This document shows, piece by piece, positions 1 to 11,310 of a stretch of 64,000 nucleotides of DNA; positions within the stretch are counted from its first letter, which is position 1; each line of letters begins with the position of its first letter. Origin of the DNA: Hippopus hippopus (lineage: Eukaryota > Mollusca > Bivalvia > Cardiida > Cardiidae); the NCBI GenBank assembly GCA_946811185.2, contig OX328106.1:33663694-33727693 (forward strand), in the 5' to 3' direction. The notes under the pieces were generated by a model. That model was not told where the DNA came from and searched no databases. It was given only the letters and a program-made list of their open reading frames with translations. The translations under genes and the position numbers were made by a program.

Positions 1-335
1 AGACTAGTATGAATATGGGTGATGTTGGGTAAAAAACTAGGTCACTAGGTCAAATCTCGGAAAAACCTTTTGTACACCCTTAAGGCCACATTTTCTCTCA
101 AATACTCATGAAAGTTTGTCGGACTGTATGTCTGGATAATTTCTACATGTGAAGTAGGCCGCTGAGACAAAGTCTAGAAAAAGCTTGTGTGCTCTGTAGT
201 GGCCATATTTGTAAGCCCAATACTAATGAGTGTTTGTCAGAGTGTTTGTCTTAATATCTCTGAAGAGATTCGAAATGGGTCATGTTTGATCAAAAGGCTC
301 AGGTGAGCGACTTCAGGGCCATCATGGCCCTCTTG
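1..335 (+). mobile_element. HINE-B element, 3' part
   Basis: The 3' end of a Helitron-like non-autonomous element entering from outside the window. CTCAGGTGAGC near 298-308 is the 3' copy of the asymmetric inverted repeat; it is the reverse complement of the 5' GCTCACCTGAG seen at 10540. A hairpin GGGCCATCATGGCCC follows and then TCTTGT. Inside are diverged monomers containing 'ggccacatttt' and 'aggtcactaggtcaaatc', also present at 21000-21400 and 26100-27000. Confidence 0.75.
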
Positions 336-1344
336 TATAATATTTCTGTCATAACGAAAGATATTTGCTTCAAATTTGGACTAGTTGTTCACTACCATAA
401 GATTGACCCATACCACAGGGGCAGGAAACTATCAAAAATTCTTTGACATAATTATGCCCTGTTTTTGACTTAGAATTTTTACCATTAGCAACTTTAGCCA
501 AGTGTTTAGGCACTTGCATGCAGTGCTCTTGTTTGATGTATTACATTTGATTATTTCACGAAGCTGATGTAAAAAATGTGTTTGTGTTGAAAAAGAAAAA
601 AAAAAAAAATAGAAAAAACCCAGTGGAAAATTAGCTGTTAAAACTGAACTACTCTAGATAAACTTGAGATAAAAGTCTTCATACAGATATGAAAATGTGG
701 GATTGTAATTTAATACATAAGGATCTAAAACTGCAGAAATCTAAGAGACATTATAGACATAAACAACTGCAACATTACAGCTAAACAATCACTAGTTTTT
801 TGTAAAAGAAGAAATAGTTGGCTGCAGGAAGCTAGCAAAATATTTATCAGAGGGGGGATGTAATTATACTGGTTCTTGAAAAAGCAAGTTGCCAAGATCA
901 ATCTTGATTTTCTTGAAATTGATACATGAGCCTGTCTGAGCTAGAATTTACCCATAGGGATTTTTCCTCAAGGTCCTCTGTCACTGTAACACTGTTCAAT
1001 TTGATGTTCAGTTGAGGTGAATCTGTAAAACCTGCTTGTTGTACAGGCTGTATTTCATTAAAGTGCAACTTGGGTACTTTACAAGTGACACATATTAAAC
1101 AAAAGAAGAAAAAAAGAGAGAGATATGGTGTAAGGAAGCAGTTCTTTCCTTTACCATGACAGACTTGGATAACATATCAAACCCAGGAGGGTTGTAATTT
1201 TAAATTTTAAGAGTAGCGGCCTGATTACCCGTGACATTTTGTCTTCTAATTTTAAATTGGAATTAAATTTAGAATGGTTTGTGCATTATGGCCCCCTTGT
1301 CACCAATACAAATTTCAAATATCCTTACCTATCACAATAAAACT
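336..1344. other. No recognisable feature
   Basis: AT-rich sequence without an open frame of note or a clear repeat. It holds an A-run at about 596-609. Under the gene model it would be intron or upstream flank. Confidence 0.5.
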
Positions 1345-1520
1345 AGAATCTACCTCTGCCAGCATTGAATTTTTGCAGTAGATTTGGTTCAAATGATGGT
1401 TGTTTCCTTTGAAAGTGTTGAAGATTACATTGTGGGGAGAGGTTTTTTCCAGCATTTTTTACCTTTTCCACATGATTTTCAAGGCTTTTTTCACATGGTA
1501 AAAACACTGATTTCATGACC
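1345..1520 (-). mobile_element. M1 MITE, decayed copy
   Basis: Retains the internal 'gttcaaatgatgg' segment, an 'acattgtgggga' and 'tccagcattttttaccttttcc' like palindrome half, and a decayed right end. The left TTAA end is not recognisable. Confidence 0.45.
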
Positions 1521-1992
1521 ATGATGTTTTAGGATTTGAATATTTTACTTGAAGAAACTGCTGTAAAATGATCTAATATTAAATGTGGGACATCGATCAT
1601 AAGCTCTTAAACCTTTAAGCAGCATACAATTATATTTATGGACAAAATATTTCTTGCATAGTGATTTTATCCTTTTTGTCAGGAACAACATGATATTTAT
1701 GTGATGCTTATTGAAATCAGAAAACATCAGAATTATAGCCTTTTTTTTTTTGTGTGTGAAAAAAAAAAACAACTTTTCTTCCTCAAGTTAGATTCCATTT
1801 CATTTATAAAAGTAGAGAGGACCTGCCTTGCACATTTATTTGTCACATAATCAAACAAGCGTCATTGGGAGTCATGTTAAGTTTTGTCCAAAGCCTTGGA
1901 TCACCAAGGTGTACTAAACAGCTAGTGCAGATATCTGTCTGGAGCTTATACAAATTGAACACACAATGCAGAGTATTAAAGACTCGAAAGAA

Positions 1993-2178
1993 AGAATGCT
2001 TTTGAAAATATTGTGGGAAAGAGAGAAAATGCTGGTAACCTGAGCATTTCTCTGTTTCCCACGTTTTCTTTTTGATTAAAGTTTAAAATCATCATTTGAG
2101 CTACTTTTATTTTGTTGTCTGCACATGCTTGCAGTATGGTCAAGTCTAAACTTTTGTTGTGTCAGGTAAAGAGATAAA
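1993..2178 (+). mobile_element. M1 MITE, left end missing
   Basis: Starts in 'gcttttgaaaatattgtggg', keeps most of the central palindrome and the 'gttgtctgcacatgcttgca' segment, and ends 'ggtaaagagataa'. The first ~40 bp and TTAA are lost. Confidence 0.6.
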
Positions 2179-2329
2179 GACAGAAGTCCATTATTACAGC
2201 ACAGAATAGGTGTTATAACTTTTCTGTTTTATAATTTGGAATTTTTGTAATGGATTTTTGGAATGCAATACATTTTGTGTAAGATTTGATGGTTGGATCT
2301 TTAAAAGGTAGCACACTTTAGCAACATTT

Positions 2330-2449
2330 CTGATTTTTTTCTATACATTGGTCTAATTTTGTTTTTTAATCATCATACATTATGCATTGAAAGTCAGATG
2401 TGTTTTCTTAATGTGGACTTACCCAGTTTGTCATAGGCTTGACAAGGTA
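2330..2449 (+). repeat. Direct duplication, copy 1
   Basis: About 120 bp from 'ctgattttt' to 'gacaaggta' recur at 3234-3357 with few changes (shared 'acattatgcattgaaagtca'). The two copies are ~900 bp apart and flank the TIR-bounded segment 2478-3202. Confidence 0.7.
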
Positions 2450-2477
2450 GCACACTTAAGCTTCATTTACTTTTTTT

Positions 2478-3202
2478 GTGGTATTTGTCAAAGACAATAC
2501 CACTATGAGTTCAATATTGAATTTTGAAGACCATGTATCGTATTTTGTTTAAAGCCGAAGGAAATAAACCCAATTAAACTTCTCAGGCAAATGAGTTTTT
2601 CGGTGGCACTCATATATGTAATTGGAAATGGCGTGTTAAAATACACTGGGTGAGACCATCGATCGTAGAAATACTAATTTTTTATTGAAAATGGCCTCAC
2701 TCGCTCATAGCCTTCTATTTGCGCAATGATACAAAATTTGTCTACCGATCACTTGGTCCTGGGCTTTTTCGTTCCCAAACCAGTTCGTCCCATGGCTTGT
2801 TCATCCCATGATTGCGTGTTACTCCATTTGATTGGGCATGAATATTTAAAGATTGAAATAATTGATTGTAATCTTGGGAATTAAATGTTAACGGCCAAAG
2901 ATATTTCAAAATCATAGTTTTCAGGTACAAACTTAATTTTATTCAATATATTCACATGATTTCTCTCTCTATTATCCATCATGCATCCTACTGTCAAGGG
3001 ACGTTACTCCTGACTCCTCCTAATGATCAAAGGGAGACCACCAATACACAAATAATCCTAACTTTGTCAAGAGTACTCTCCCTTCAACCAAAAATGTATT
3101 CATTTGCTTAGTAGGTTGACTTTCAAGCCAATATTTGAATAATATTTCTCTCTTTCTTTCAAATTATTAATTCCACACAATGGCTTCCTTGACAAATACC
3201 AC
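2478..3202. mobile_element. Segment with 14-bp terminal inverted repeats
   Basis: Bounded by GTGGTATTTGTCAA at the left and TTGACAAATACCAC at the right. The left end also folds on itself (GTGGTATT...AATACCAC). No convincing target duplication or transposase is visible, so assignment to an element class is uncertain. Confidence 0.4.
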
Positions 3203-3233
3203 TTCAGCGTTCTCAGCGCTTTGATTTGAATAT

Positions 3234-3357
3234 CTGATTTTTTTCTATACATTGGCCAAATTTTCTTTTTTAATCGTCATACATTATGCATTGAAAGTCA
3301 GATGTGTTTGCTTAATGTGGACTTACCCTGTTTGTCATAGGGAGGCCTGACAAGGTA
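3234..3357 (+). repeat. Direct duplication, copy 2
   Basis: Second copy of 2330-2449. It carries a small insertion (gga/ggc) near its right end and lies 100 bp upstream of candidate exon 1. Confidence 0.7.
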
Positions 3358-3456
3358 AAGAAATTCTTTGGAAAATGTGTGAATTTTCTTATTTCATCAG
3401 CCTGATTTTTTTCTTAGACTCATCCTAAAAATATTTTCATTCTTTGTATTTTGCAG

Positions 3457-3563
3457 TGTAATTGTATGCTCCCTTAAGAAGTACCAGACAAAATTGATCT
3501 TGTATGACAGTAAGACAGAAAACGGCCAGGAAGACCAAAATCAGCAGTCATTAAAGCGGGAAG
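3457..3563 (+). CDS. Candidate exon 1 of a plus-strand gene, unknown protein
   Basis: Seen: a pyrimidine-rich tract ending in 'ttgtattttgcag' precedes position 3457, and 'aag|gtaata' forms a donor after 3563. The 107 bp hold one open frame of 35 codons, with one base finishing a previous codon and one base left over. The peptide includes CSLKKYQTKLILYD and then a hydrophilic acidic/glutamine-rich stretch (TENGQEDQNQQSLKRE). The other two frames have stops or are less protein-like. The leftover single base fits the two-base start of candidate exon 2 at 36951, across an intron of ~33 kb. Family not recognised. A preceding exon must lie upstream, probably outside the window. The call rests on splice signals, the open frame and phase agreement, not on homology. 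Confidence 0.55.
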
Positions 3564-3756
3564 GTAATACAGGCAATTTACTTGGGCAGTGCTTAATCAA
3601 GCTAGAGGTCATACAAGTTTAAGGTTGATTAACAGTATTAAGGGGAAGGAAATTCTCAAACTACTGGATGAAAATTGATTGATGAAGCACGCACAATTGT
3701 GGCCAGGGTTCCTCTGTTTTCCTTGGAAAAGTCAGCTTTGACAGAATTCCATTATA

Positions 3757-3965
3757 TCCCTTTACAAAATGTTTCCACATTTTTATGACTACAAAGTCAA
3801 AAGCTTTTGTAAACTGTGGAAACAGGAGAAGGTGCTGGTTTCCAGCATTTTATCATACTCTCACGATATTTTCTACATTTTCAAAGACAAATTTCTGAGA
3901 GCCACAATTAGTTTGTTATCTACAAAATCTGATACTTTCAGTATGGAGAAGGGTAAAGAGATAAC
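3757..3965 (+). mobile_element. M1 MITE, diverged but near full length
   Basis: Begins 'tccctttacaaaatgt', has the palindrome as 'gctggtttccagc', then 'ttgttatctacaaaatc', and ends 'gggtaaagagataa'. Both TTAA ends are mutated. Confidence 0.6.
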
Positions 3966-4117
3966 AAGTGTCTCGTACACTTGTTGTTGTGGACATTTTT
4001 TCAGGCCTACGCTTTTTCTTTGAATGGTTTGTCCTGATGAAAGCTTTTTATACGCCCATCAAAGACAGGACGTATTATGGGATCACCCATGGCATCCGGG
4101 CGGTTGGGTGGGTGGGC

Positions 4118-5405
4118 AGCGTCCAGTTCTTTGTCCGGAGCATAACTCTGTGATCTTCAGTCCGATTGACTTAAAACTTGGTATTTGTGTTTGTTGCAAT
4201 AATACGGAGTGCAGTGCAAAAGAACCATAACTCTACCTCATGCTGTCTGAGTTATTTCCCTTTGATCGTCATTTTTACAGCATTTTCTGCTTGTCCGGAG
4301 CATAACTTTGTCATCTCTAGTCTGAACATCTTCAAATTTGGTATGCATGATTGTTGAAAAATTACAGAGTGCAGTGCACAAGAACCATAATGCTTCCTAG
4401 CACGAATTTTGAGTTATTCCCCCTTTGATCTTCATTTTTATAGCATTTCTTGCTTTCCGGAGCATAACTTTGTCATCTTAAGTAGGAATGACTTGAAATA
4501 TGGTATGCTTATTTGTTGCAAACTTGGAAGTGCAGTGTGCAAAAATTGTAACTCTACCTCGTGCTGTCTTTGAGTTATTTCCCTTTGATTGTCATTTTTA
4601 CAGCATTTAGTGCTTGTCCAGAATATAACTTTGTCATCTCAAGTCAGAACGACTTCAAACTTGGTATGCATGTTTGTTGCAATATTACGGAGTACAGTGC
4701 GCAATAACAATAACTCTACCTAACGCGGATTTTGAGTAATTCCACTTTGATCTTCATTTTTTACAGTTCAGTTCTTTGTCCGAAGCTTAACTTTGTCATC
4801 TTCAGTCCGATTGACTTGAAACTTGGCTTTTGTGTTTGTTGCAATAATACGGAGTGCAGTGCGAAAGAACCATAACTGTACCTCATGCTGTCTGAGTTAT
4901 TTCCCTTTGATCGTCATTCTTACAGCATTTTCTGCTTGTCTGGAATATAACTTTGTCATCTCTGGTCTGAACATCTTCAAATTCGTATGCATGATTGTTG
5001 AAAAATTACGGAGTGCAGTGCAGAAGAACCATAACTCTTCCTAGCACGAATTTTGAGTTATTCCCCTTAGATCTTCATTTTTATTGCATTTCTTGCTTGT
5101 CTGGAGTATAACTTTGTCATCTTATGTAGGGATGACTTGGAATATGGTATGCTTATTTGTTGCAATATTTGGAAGTGCAATGCGCAAGAATTGTAACTCT
5201 ACCTTGTGCTGTCTTTGAGTTATTTCCCTTTGATTGTCATTTTTACAGCATTTAGTGCTTGTCCGGAATAATAACTTTGTCATCTCAAGTCAGAATGACT
5301 TCAAACTTGGTATGCATGTTTGTTGCAATATTACGGAGTACAGAGTGCAAGAACAATAAGTCTACCTAACGCAGATTTTGAGTAATTCCACTTTGATCTT
5401 CATTT
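4118..5405 (+). repeat. Higher-order tandem repeat, 160-162 bp monomers
   Basis: The 'cataactttgtcatct' position recurs at 4141, 4301, 4463, 4624 and 4786, so monomers are 160-162 bp. Monomers 1-4 differ from one another. Monomer 5 (from ~4768) matches monomer 1 best (both 'cagttctttgtccg', 'tgtgtttgttgcaataatac'), making a four-monomer unit of ~645 bp present twice. Confidence 0.8.
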
Positions 5406-5407
5406 TT

Positions 5408-6032
5408 AGCTCCACTGGCCGAAGGCCAGAGAGCTATTGTCATGGCGTTGTGTCCGTCGTGCGTCCGTCCGTCTGTCCGTCCATCCGTCCGTCCGTTCGT
5501 CCGTGCGTGCGTCCGTAAACTTTTTCTTTAAAAAACTTCTCCTCAGAAACTATTGACTGGATTTTTACCAAATTTCACAGGAATGTTCCTTTGGTGGTCC
5601 TCTTTCAAATTCCTTCAAGTAATTGTGTTCCATGAAGAATTCTGGTTGCCATGGCAACCAAAGTAAAAAACCTTTAAAAATCTTCTCCTCCCAAACCGCT
5701 ATTTGGATAGCATTATTATTTTGCAGAAATGTTCCGTAGATACAGGTTTACAGAATTCCTTAAAAAAAAAAAGATCTGTCAAAAAACATGGCTTTTATGG
5801 GAGACTCATTTTCCTTTTATGGTATAAAGTAAAATCTTTGAAAAATTTCTTCTCTAAAACTATTCATTGGATTTCATTGTTGTTTTGCAGGTAAGTTCCT
5901 ATGGTGGTTGTCTACAAATTGTTTCTTCAGTGAGCTAAAATGCAGGATTGAATGATAATTGTTAAAAACTTCCTTTCGCCATTATAGAAATATCAGGCCT
6001 GTGGAGCGATACAGGCGCTCAAGCGCCTCTAG
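5408..6032 (+). mobile_element. HINE-A element, single-unit form
   Basis: The 5' end AGCTCCACTGGCCGAAGGCC folds as a hairpin (CTGGCC-GAA-GGCCAG) and follows TTTTT. A CCGTCCGT microsatellite follows at ~5455-5515. The 3' end has TGTGGAGCGATACAGG, then the hairpin GGCGCTCAAGCGCC, then TCTAG before T. The inverted repeat GCTCCAC/GTGGAGC is terminal at 5' and subterminal at 3'. It carries the + strand sequence 'tgttttgcag|gtaagttcc' at about 5880-5897. A 63-codon open frame inside is identical or nearly so in other copies and is repeat-derived. Confidence 0.8.
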
Positions 6033-6974
6033 TTTTTACAGCTTTTCATGCTTCTCTACAATATAACTTTGTCTTTTCATGTTGGAATGACCTGAAACTT
6101 TATATGCATGTTTCCTTAACATTAGAGGAGACATTCATGCCTATTTCAATCACTTACATGATTTTTGCTGCACTACTATTTTCCTCTACCTGCCTTTTAC
6201 GATTATTATCCCCCCTCGACAACTGGTGGTGGGATGGGTGTATCTTGCGACAATTTGCTGCTCTTGTTAATTCATTGTTTTTGTCTCTGTAATAAAATAT
6301 GTACACCTGTATAGCACTAAATAGCCTCTGAAAATATTGTAAAAAGGGAAACTGTTTACTTTGTATAATTTCTCCTAACAAACCGTTTTGACATGGGTCT
6401 ATATTTGAAGATCTTTTTCAGATAAATTGGAGTTTTTATCTAGCTGTCATTTTCAGCTTAGTATTCAGACTATCTTTCAATTTTTAGTTTATTAAACACA
6501 AAATGCTCAAGATCAGCTCACTTTGTGCCATGTATGTGTTTTACTGTCAACAGTTAACTTGTTAAAGCTACATCTATTTTCCAGTTCAATTTTGGATTAA
6601 ACTCTCTATCAATGTTTTTCTCATCAAATTCAGGCTTTCTCTTGGGAACTGATCTTGTCCTTCATGTTCTTCAGTGGTAACAGAAGTTCTTTAACTCTAC
6701 CAGACAACAAAATTTTAAACTCAGCAATAGTAATCAAAGTGCTGTTGGCACAGTAATCGTTCCACAACTAATAACCACACTGGTTTGAAAATCATCATTC
6801 AAGTGGTAGTTTGAATTATGTATGGGATAAAGAAGCCCATGTTATATTGCCTTTTATCCTGAATTGGAACCCTGACAATGGATTAAGAAATCCATTCTTA
6901 CTCTTGCAAAGGACTATTTGGAAAATATCTTGATTCAGTAATAAACTGGTTGATTTATTGATACATCTAGTTTT
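6033..6974. other. HINE-C tail, then no recognisable feature
   Basis: Up to 6266 this is the end of HINE-C. Beyond it the sequence is AT-rich. A short 'ttaactctaccagacaacaa' at ~6691 resembles an M1 right-form terminus, but no M1 body follows. Confidence 0.45.
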
Positions 6975-7137
6975 GTTTTAGGCGGCTTTCAATATTTCTT
7001 CAGCCATATCATGGCAAAAGCCTACTTATTCATGTGTCATGGATTTCACTTGTACTAGGTTAGGGTTCTGAGGTGTCGTGCCCAACGACACTCCTCAAAA
7101 CACACCTTACAACTGAGCCACATTGGACCCCTTTTTG
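6975..7137 (-). mobile_element. tRNA-derived SINE, partial
   Basis: Related to the SINE at 17028: it shares 'ggctttcaatatttcttcag' like sequence, 'catatcatggcaa', 'gtactaggttagggttct' and 'gtcgtgcccaacgacact'. Read on the minus strand, TGGCTCAGTTGTAAGGTG is an A-box-like head. The B-box segment present in the 17 kb copy is deleted. Confidence 0.55.
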
Positions 7138-7619
7138 AATTGCCTTTTACAAGTTAATAGTTGAATGGATAAGTAAACTTATGGATTTGTCAGTTGTCAG
7201 CAATAGAATGTTAAAGATACGAGACAATTCTGATGAGCAGTACCTATTATCAAGCTTTAAATATCACCATTCATGAATAACAGTACCTACCAACCTTTTA
7301 TTTGGGTGAAAAAAAAAAAAGAAATTCTGTTCTGTAACTTTGGTACCTTGGTAATTGTACTGTAACATATTGTCAGACTCATAATGATATTCATACTTTG
7401 AATAAGTCATATAAATTATGCCTGCACTTCTGAATCACTTAATTTTGGTAGTTAGTGGGCCTTTTATTTTTCCATTTTTAACTAGCCATTGTATTTATCT
7501 TGACAAATTGTCCCACATAATATATTTTGGATGGTTAAATCATCCTGGGTCAAATGGTCTGGGCCAAAATGTCTGCTGGCCAAATTCTACTACCCTTCTT
7601 TCAAAGTATGTGGATCCCA

Positions 7620-7730
7620 TTAACTTTTTACCGAGGAACAAAATTTTAAACTTGTTCGAAAGCATATGATTGCAAATGATTAAATAAATGTAGCCCAAAT
7701 GATGATTTGAATAGTTGAAAGGGTAGAAGG
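7620..7730 (-). mobile_element. M1 MITE fragment
   Basis: Left end 'ttaactttttaccgaggaac' and the interior through 'gcccaaatgatgatttga' and 'gaaagggtagaa'. The sequence stops before the palindrome. Confidence 0.5.
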
Positions 7731-8029
7731 GTTTTTGACCCTTAGAGCGCTGAAATAATGAAATGGACATGTTAAGCTTGGAAAAGCAGCCTGAATATTG
7801 CAGGGCCAATGTTGCTGTCTTGACTGGAATATCACAGCAAGGCTGGCATGACAGATCCAAGATCTGACTGCTTGTTCTGTGCAGCCTGGTGTAAATCTAC
7901 ACTCACAGCAAAGGCAACATAAGTTGTTTTATTGATTGTATCGCGTTTTATGGCAATTTCAGCATTATTTAAGTTACTAGTATATCGCAGCAGCCAGTGC
8001 ACCTATCCATGTTTTTCTGAAATTTTCTT

Positions 8030-8252
8030 TTACCAGTACTCCTTACAATATTTTTTCGAAGCCTCTGGCAGCTGTACCACTTAATCATCGCCAAAGCAAT
8101 GGTCAGCGGTGGGGCCGAAATGAATCCTGTCGCAATGACTATCATCATTCCTTAGAAAGAAATTGGCCAGGCTGGGGATCGAACCAGCAACTCCCTGTTC
8201 TCCAGTAATGTACACAACCAACTTAGCTACCGTGGCTCGGCCAACATAAGTT
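8030..8252 (-). mobile_element. tRNA-derived SINE
   Basis: On the minus strand the head reads GGCCGAGCCACGGTAGCTAA, with an A-box-like GTAGCTAAGTTGG, and 55 nt further GCTGGTTCGATCCCCAGC, a B-box/T-arm. The T-arm does not form a canonical 5+7+5 arm, and unrelated sequence follows (8030-8150), so a SINE fits better than a functional tRNA gene. Confidence 0.6.
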
Positions 8253-8404
8253 GTGCTTGGCACTCTAGGAAAAAAAACCTTAGAAGAGATTCATGCTCCA
8301 AAGCTTTTTCCTAGTCCCTAGATTCAGACATGGAGAACATGACACAAAGTGAGCGTATCTGTGTTCCTATTTGAGTTTTTTTTTTTCCTTGGTACAAAAG
8401 CTCC

Positions 8405-8520
8405 ATTTTCACTACCAAATAACAAAATTTTGAAAATGTTTTGGGAAAAAAAGAAAATGCTGGTCACATGCAGTTTTTCCAACTATATTTTAAAAGCCCC
8501 ACAGGATTGTTTGGTCAAGG
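8405..8520 (+). mobile_element. M1 MITE, heavily decayed
   Basis: Recognisable from 'aacaaaattttgaaaatgtt', 'gggaaaaaaagaaaatgctgg' and a decayed 'ttttccaactatattttaaa'. Ends not defined. Confidence 0.35.
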
Positions 8521-8671
8521 GTCAACAGACTGACTAAAGTCTTTAGAATTTCATCAAGAAGAAAGATGTTAATGACCGTGTAAAATGGTAGTGCCGTGGC
8601 TGGAAGGTGAGGGAGGGGCGCTATGAAAGCAATTTAATACATCCTACACTTAAAGATATGTAATCAGCTGC

Positions 8672-8873
8672 CAGGGCCCGTTTTACTAAGGTAGTTACGA
8701 ACAATATTTTCGTAAGTTTTTAAATAACTCTAGAGAAAATGCGTAAGTGCATTTTACTAAACAAGTTATAAACTGATTTGAGCATAAGATTTTGCTTAAC
8801 TTTACGAACAAAAACCAATGTAAGTGAAAAGATGTGAAAATTCATACGCAAATCTTAGTAAAACAGGGCCCTG
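8672..8873. mobile_element. Small MITE with CAGGGCCC inverted repeats
   Basis: Ends CAGGGCCCGTTTTACTAAG and CTTAGTAAAACAGGGCCCTG, ~19 bp inverted repeats on a 202 bp element with no coding. CAGGG termini are typical of hAT elements, but no 8 bp target duplication is visible, so the superfamily is left open. Confidence 0.6.
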
Positions 8874-9835
8874 CTGATCTTTGCTGGTCAGTCTAAATAG
8901 ACAGTCTAATTACTAAGGTTGCAAACGTGGGATCACCAGTCCATACGAATATGTTTGCGTACGCGATTGCCTCTCTGCTAAGGTCATAACCCTTACACAA
9001 CTCTTCATCCCTTTACCCTCACAGCTTTACACTTTTCGTTTGGCTAACATTAAACAACCCATGACCAATAAATGTCTTAAACTTTCGGATGTTACGAGTT
9101 ACATTTATTTCAGTTTACTCTAAATCAGTACAATCTAAATTTTCAAATTCTTTGACAGTAATGTTTCCTTACAAAATCCTTTCTGCTGCAATTTTATCTT
9201 TGCTTAAAACCCTAATTGACCTATCATCTTTTAATCACCTGCTACATGTATGAACAGCACTCATCACAAATCGGCGGATCCAGTAACTACGCATATCTTG
9301 ATCAATGGATCACTCGAAATTTGCTGAATAATATTGACAGCAGACGACTAGGAAATGTGTTTACATAACCCGATACCCTTGATTCGTCCTCATTTCATTC
9401 ATACATTTGTTAATTATCACTGACCCCATCTCTGATAATTGTTTTGAAAGTGAAACACAACAAATTTCCTAGTTTTTGCTGGCCAGAGATTTTGATAATA
9501 CTGGTATAATGACATAATTCAATGCTAAACAAATTATAACCGCCATTTATTGCACAACTAAAAAGTTAAGTAAGGGATTACTTGATGCCTTAGCGGCCTG
9601 TTTACCAGTGTTTAATTCTTGTGCTCATCTGGGTCAAAAGTAGTTTTTGTAATAAGGTCACCACAGCCAGATTAAGTGTTGAAACAATGTAGGTGAACGC
9701 TGTTATGTGTTGCAGTTACATCAGTTTGCTCTCAATGGACGGGTTTCCAAAATTTGTGGTCTCTCTAATTGTCCAGCTAAAGCCAACTGATTAAAAATCA
9801 TAAATTTTGCAGACTACACAATTTTTATGTCCCTC
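8874..9835. other. No recognisable feature
   Basis: Slightly less AT-rich at 8900-9060, otherwise unremarkable. No repeat boundary, splice-flanked open frame or RNA gene seen. Confidence 0.45.
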
Positions 9836-10190
9836 AAATGATGGAATTCATCCTAGTTTGTTCCTTTCTCCTTTTTCATAAGCCTTTGACTTCTTCAGGG
9901 TTGTTAGAATAAAGATTGTATGGTAAGAGACAAAATTCCATAATTTGAGCTATATTTCTTTTGTTGCCTGCAAGTGCTTTCAATTCAAAAAAGTCTAAAA
10001 TTTTGTCGTCTAGCAAAGATATAAGGATTCAAGTTAGTTACAGTTTACTCTGTACCAAACAGCAAACTTTCAGACTTAACTAAATGGAAAGCATTTTCAG
10101 ACAACAGATTAAATGTGATTCAAATGATGGAATTTGTCTATGAGAGGATAGATAACATTGTGAGATAAGGAGAAAATGCTGAAAACCAGC
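9836..10190 (-). mobile_element. M1 MITE fragments, two or three pieces
   Basis: 9836-9940 carries the right half ('cctttctccttttt', 'cttcagggttgttag'). 9950-10025 carries 'tgcctgcaagtgctttcaat' and 'aattttgtcgtctagc'. 10052-10190 starts 'ttactctgtaccaaacag' and stops inside the palindrome. Confidence 0.5.
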
Positions 10191-10810
10191 ATGGACAGAT
10201 TCAGTTATTTGAGGGACATAAAATTTGTAGTATGTTGAATTAATGGTTTTTTTTTCTATGACCGAGTGAATTGTGCCTGGTACAGAGGTAAAGTACTTTT
10301 GTTAATTCTGAAGACAGTAAAGGACAAAATCAGACTTATTAAGGGGGCATACAATTCATATAATAAGATTGTGAAAAAAGAAAACTTAACCCTTTACCAC
10401 ATGGCAAAAATGTAGACTTGTCCAAATTGAAAGCATTTGCAGACAACAGTATTAATGTGGTTCAAATGATGGAATTTGTTTCTAATAGGGTAGAAAACAT
10501 TGTGAGAAAAGGAGAAAATGCTGGTTACCAGCCTTTTTAGCTCACCTGAGCACGAAGTGCTCAAGGTGAGCTATTGTGATCGGTCAATGTCCGTCGTCCG
10601 TCTGTCCGTCCGTCCATCCGTCCGTCCGTCAGTCCGTTCACAATTACAAAAAAATCTTCTCCTCCTAAACCGCCAATCAGATTTCAATGAAACTTCACAG
10701 AAATGATCCTTAGGTGATTCACTTTCAGAATACTTCAAAGATTTGAATTCCGTGAAGAACTCTGGTTGCCATGGCAACCAAAAGAAAAAACTTTAAAAAT
10801 CTTCTTGTCT

Positions 10811-11310
10811 CAAACTGTAAGGGCTAGAGCTTTCATATTTGGCATGTAGCATCATTTAGTGGCCCTTTACCAAAATACTTCAAATTATGGCCCTAGTGTG
10901 GAAATTGGCCCTATGCTGTGGGTTCTCGGATTTCACATAGAGATAAAGAAGGAAATCTTTAAAAATCTCCTTGTCCCAAACTGTAAGGGCTAGAGCTTTC
11001 ATATTTGGCATGTAGCATCATCTAGTGGCCTTTTACCAAAATACTTCAAATTATGGCCCTAGTGTCGAATTTGGCCCTATGTTGTGGGTTCTCAGATTTC
11101 ACATAGAGATAAAGAAGGAAATCTTTAAAAATCTCCTTGTCCCAAACCGTAAGGGCTAGAGCTTTCATATTTGGCATGTAGCATCATCTAGTGGCCCTTT
11201 ACCAAAATACTTCAAATTTTGGCCATAGTATGGAAATTGGCCCTATGTTGTGGGTTCTTGGATTTCACATAGAGATAAAGAAGGAAATCTTTAAAAATCT
11301 TCGTTTTGTT
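10811..11310 (+). repeat. HINE-B tandem array, 166 bp monomers
   Basis: The anchor 'gggctaga' recurs at 10821, 10987 and 11153, exactly 166 bp apart, with few differences among units. The unit holds 'ggcatgtagcatcat' and 'ttacaaaat'-like 'taccaaaatacttcaaatt'. Confidence 0.85.

Larger units (their letters stand above)
4050..6266 (+). mobile_element. HINE-C element, interrupted by HINE-A
   Basis: The 5' end ATACGCCCATCAAAG follows a TTTTT tract and is mirrored near the 3' end by GGGTGTATC (6236-6244), an imperfect inverted repeat. The element ends ACAATTTGCTGCTCTTG before T. Two blocks of four ~161 bp monomers fill the interior (4118-5400). A complete HINE-A (5408-6032) splits the last monomer inside its 'cattttttacag' T-run. 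The same element type, 5' truncated, recurs at 11815-15936. No coding capacity is seen, so it is non-autonomous. Confidence 0.7.

Noticed and set aside
6620..6663. Candidate exon after 'ctcatcaaattcag'
   Set aside because: The open stretch is only ~43 nt, the donor is weak, and its phase does not fit between exons 1 and 2 without shifting the frame.
8160..8252. Functional tRNA gene on the minus strand
   Set aside because: A and B boxes are present, but the T-arm is irregular and a SINE-like body follows, so it is called a SINE.
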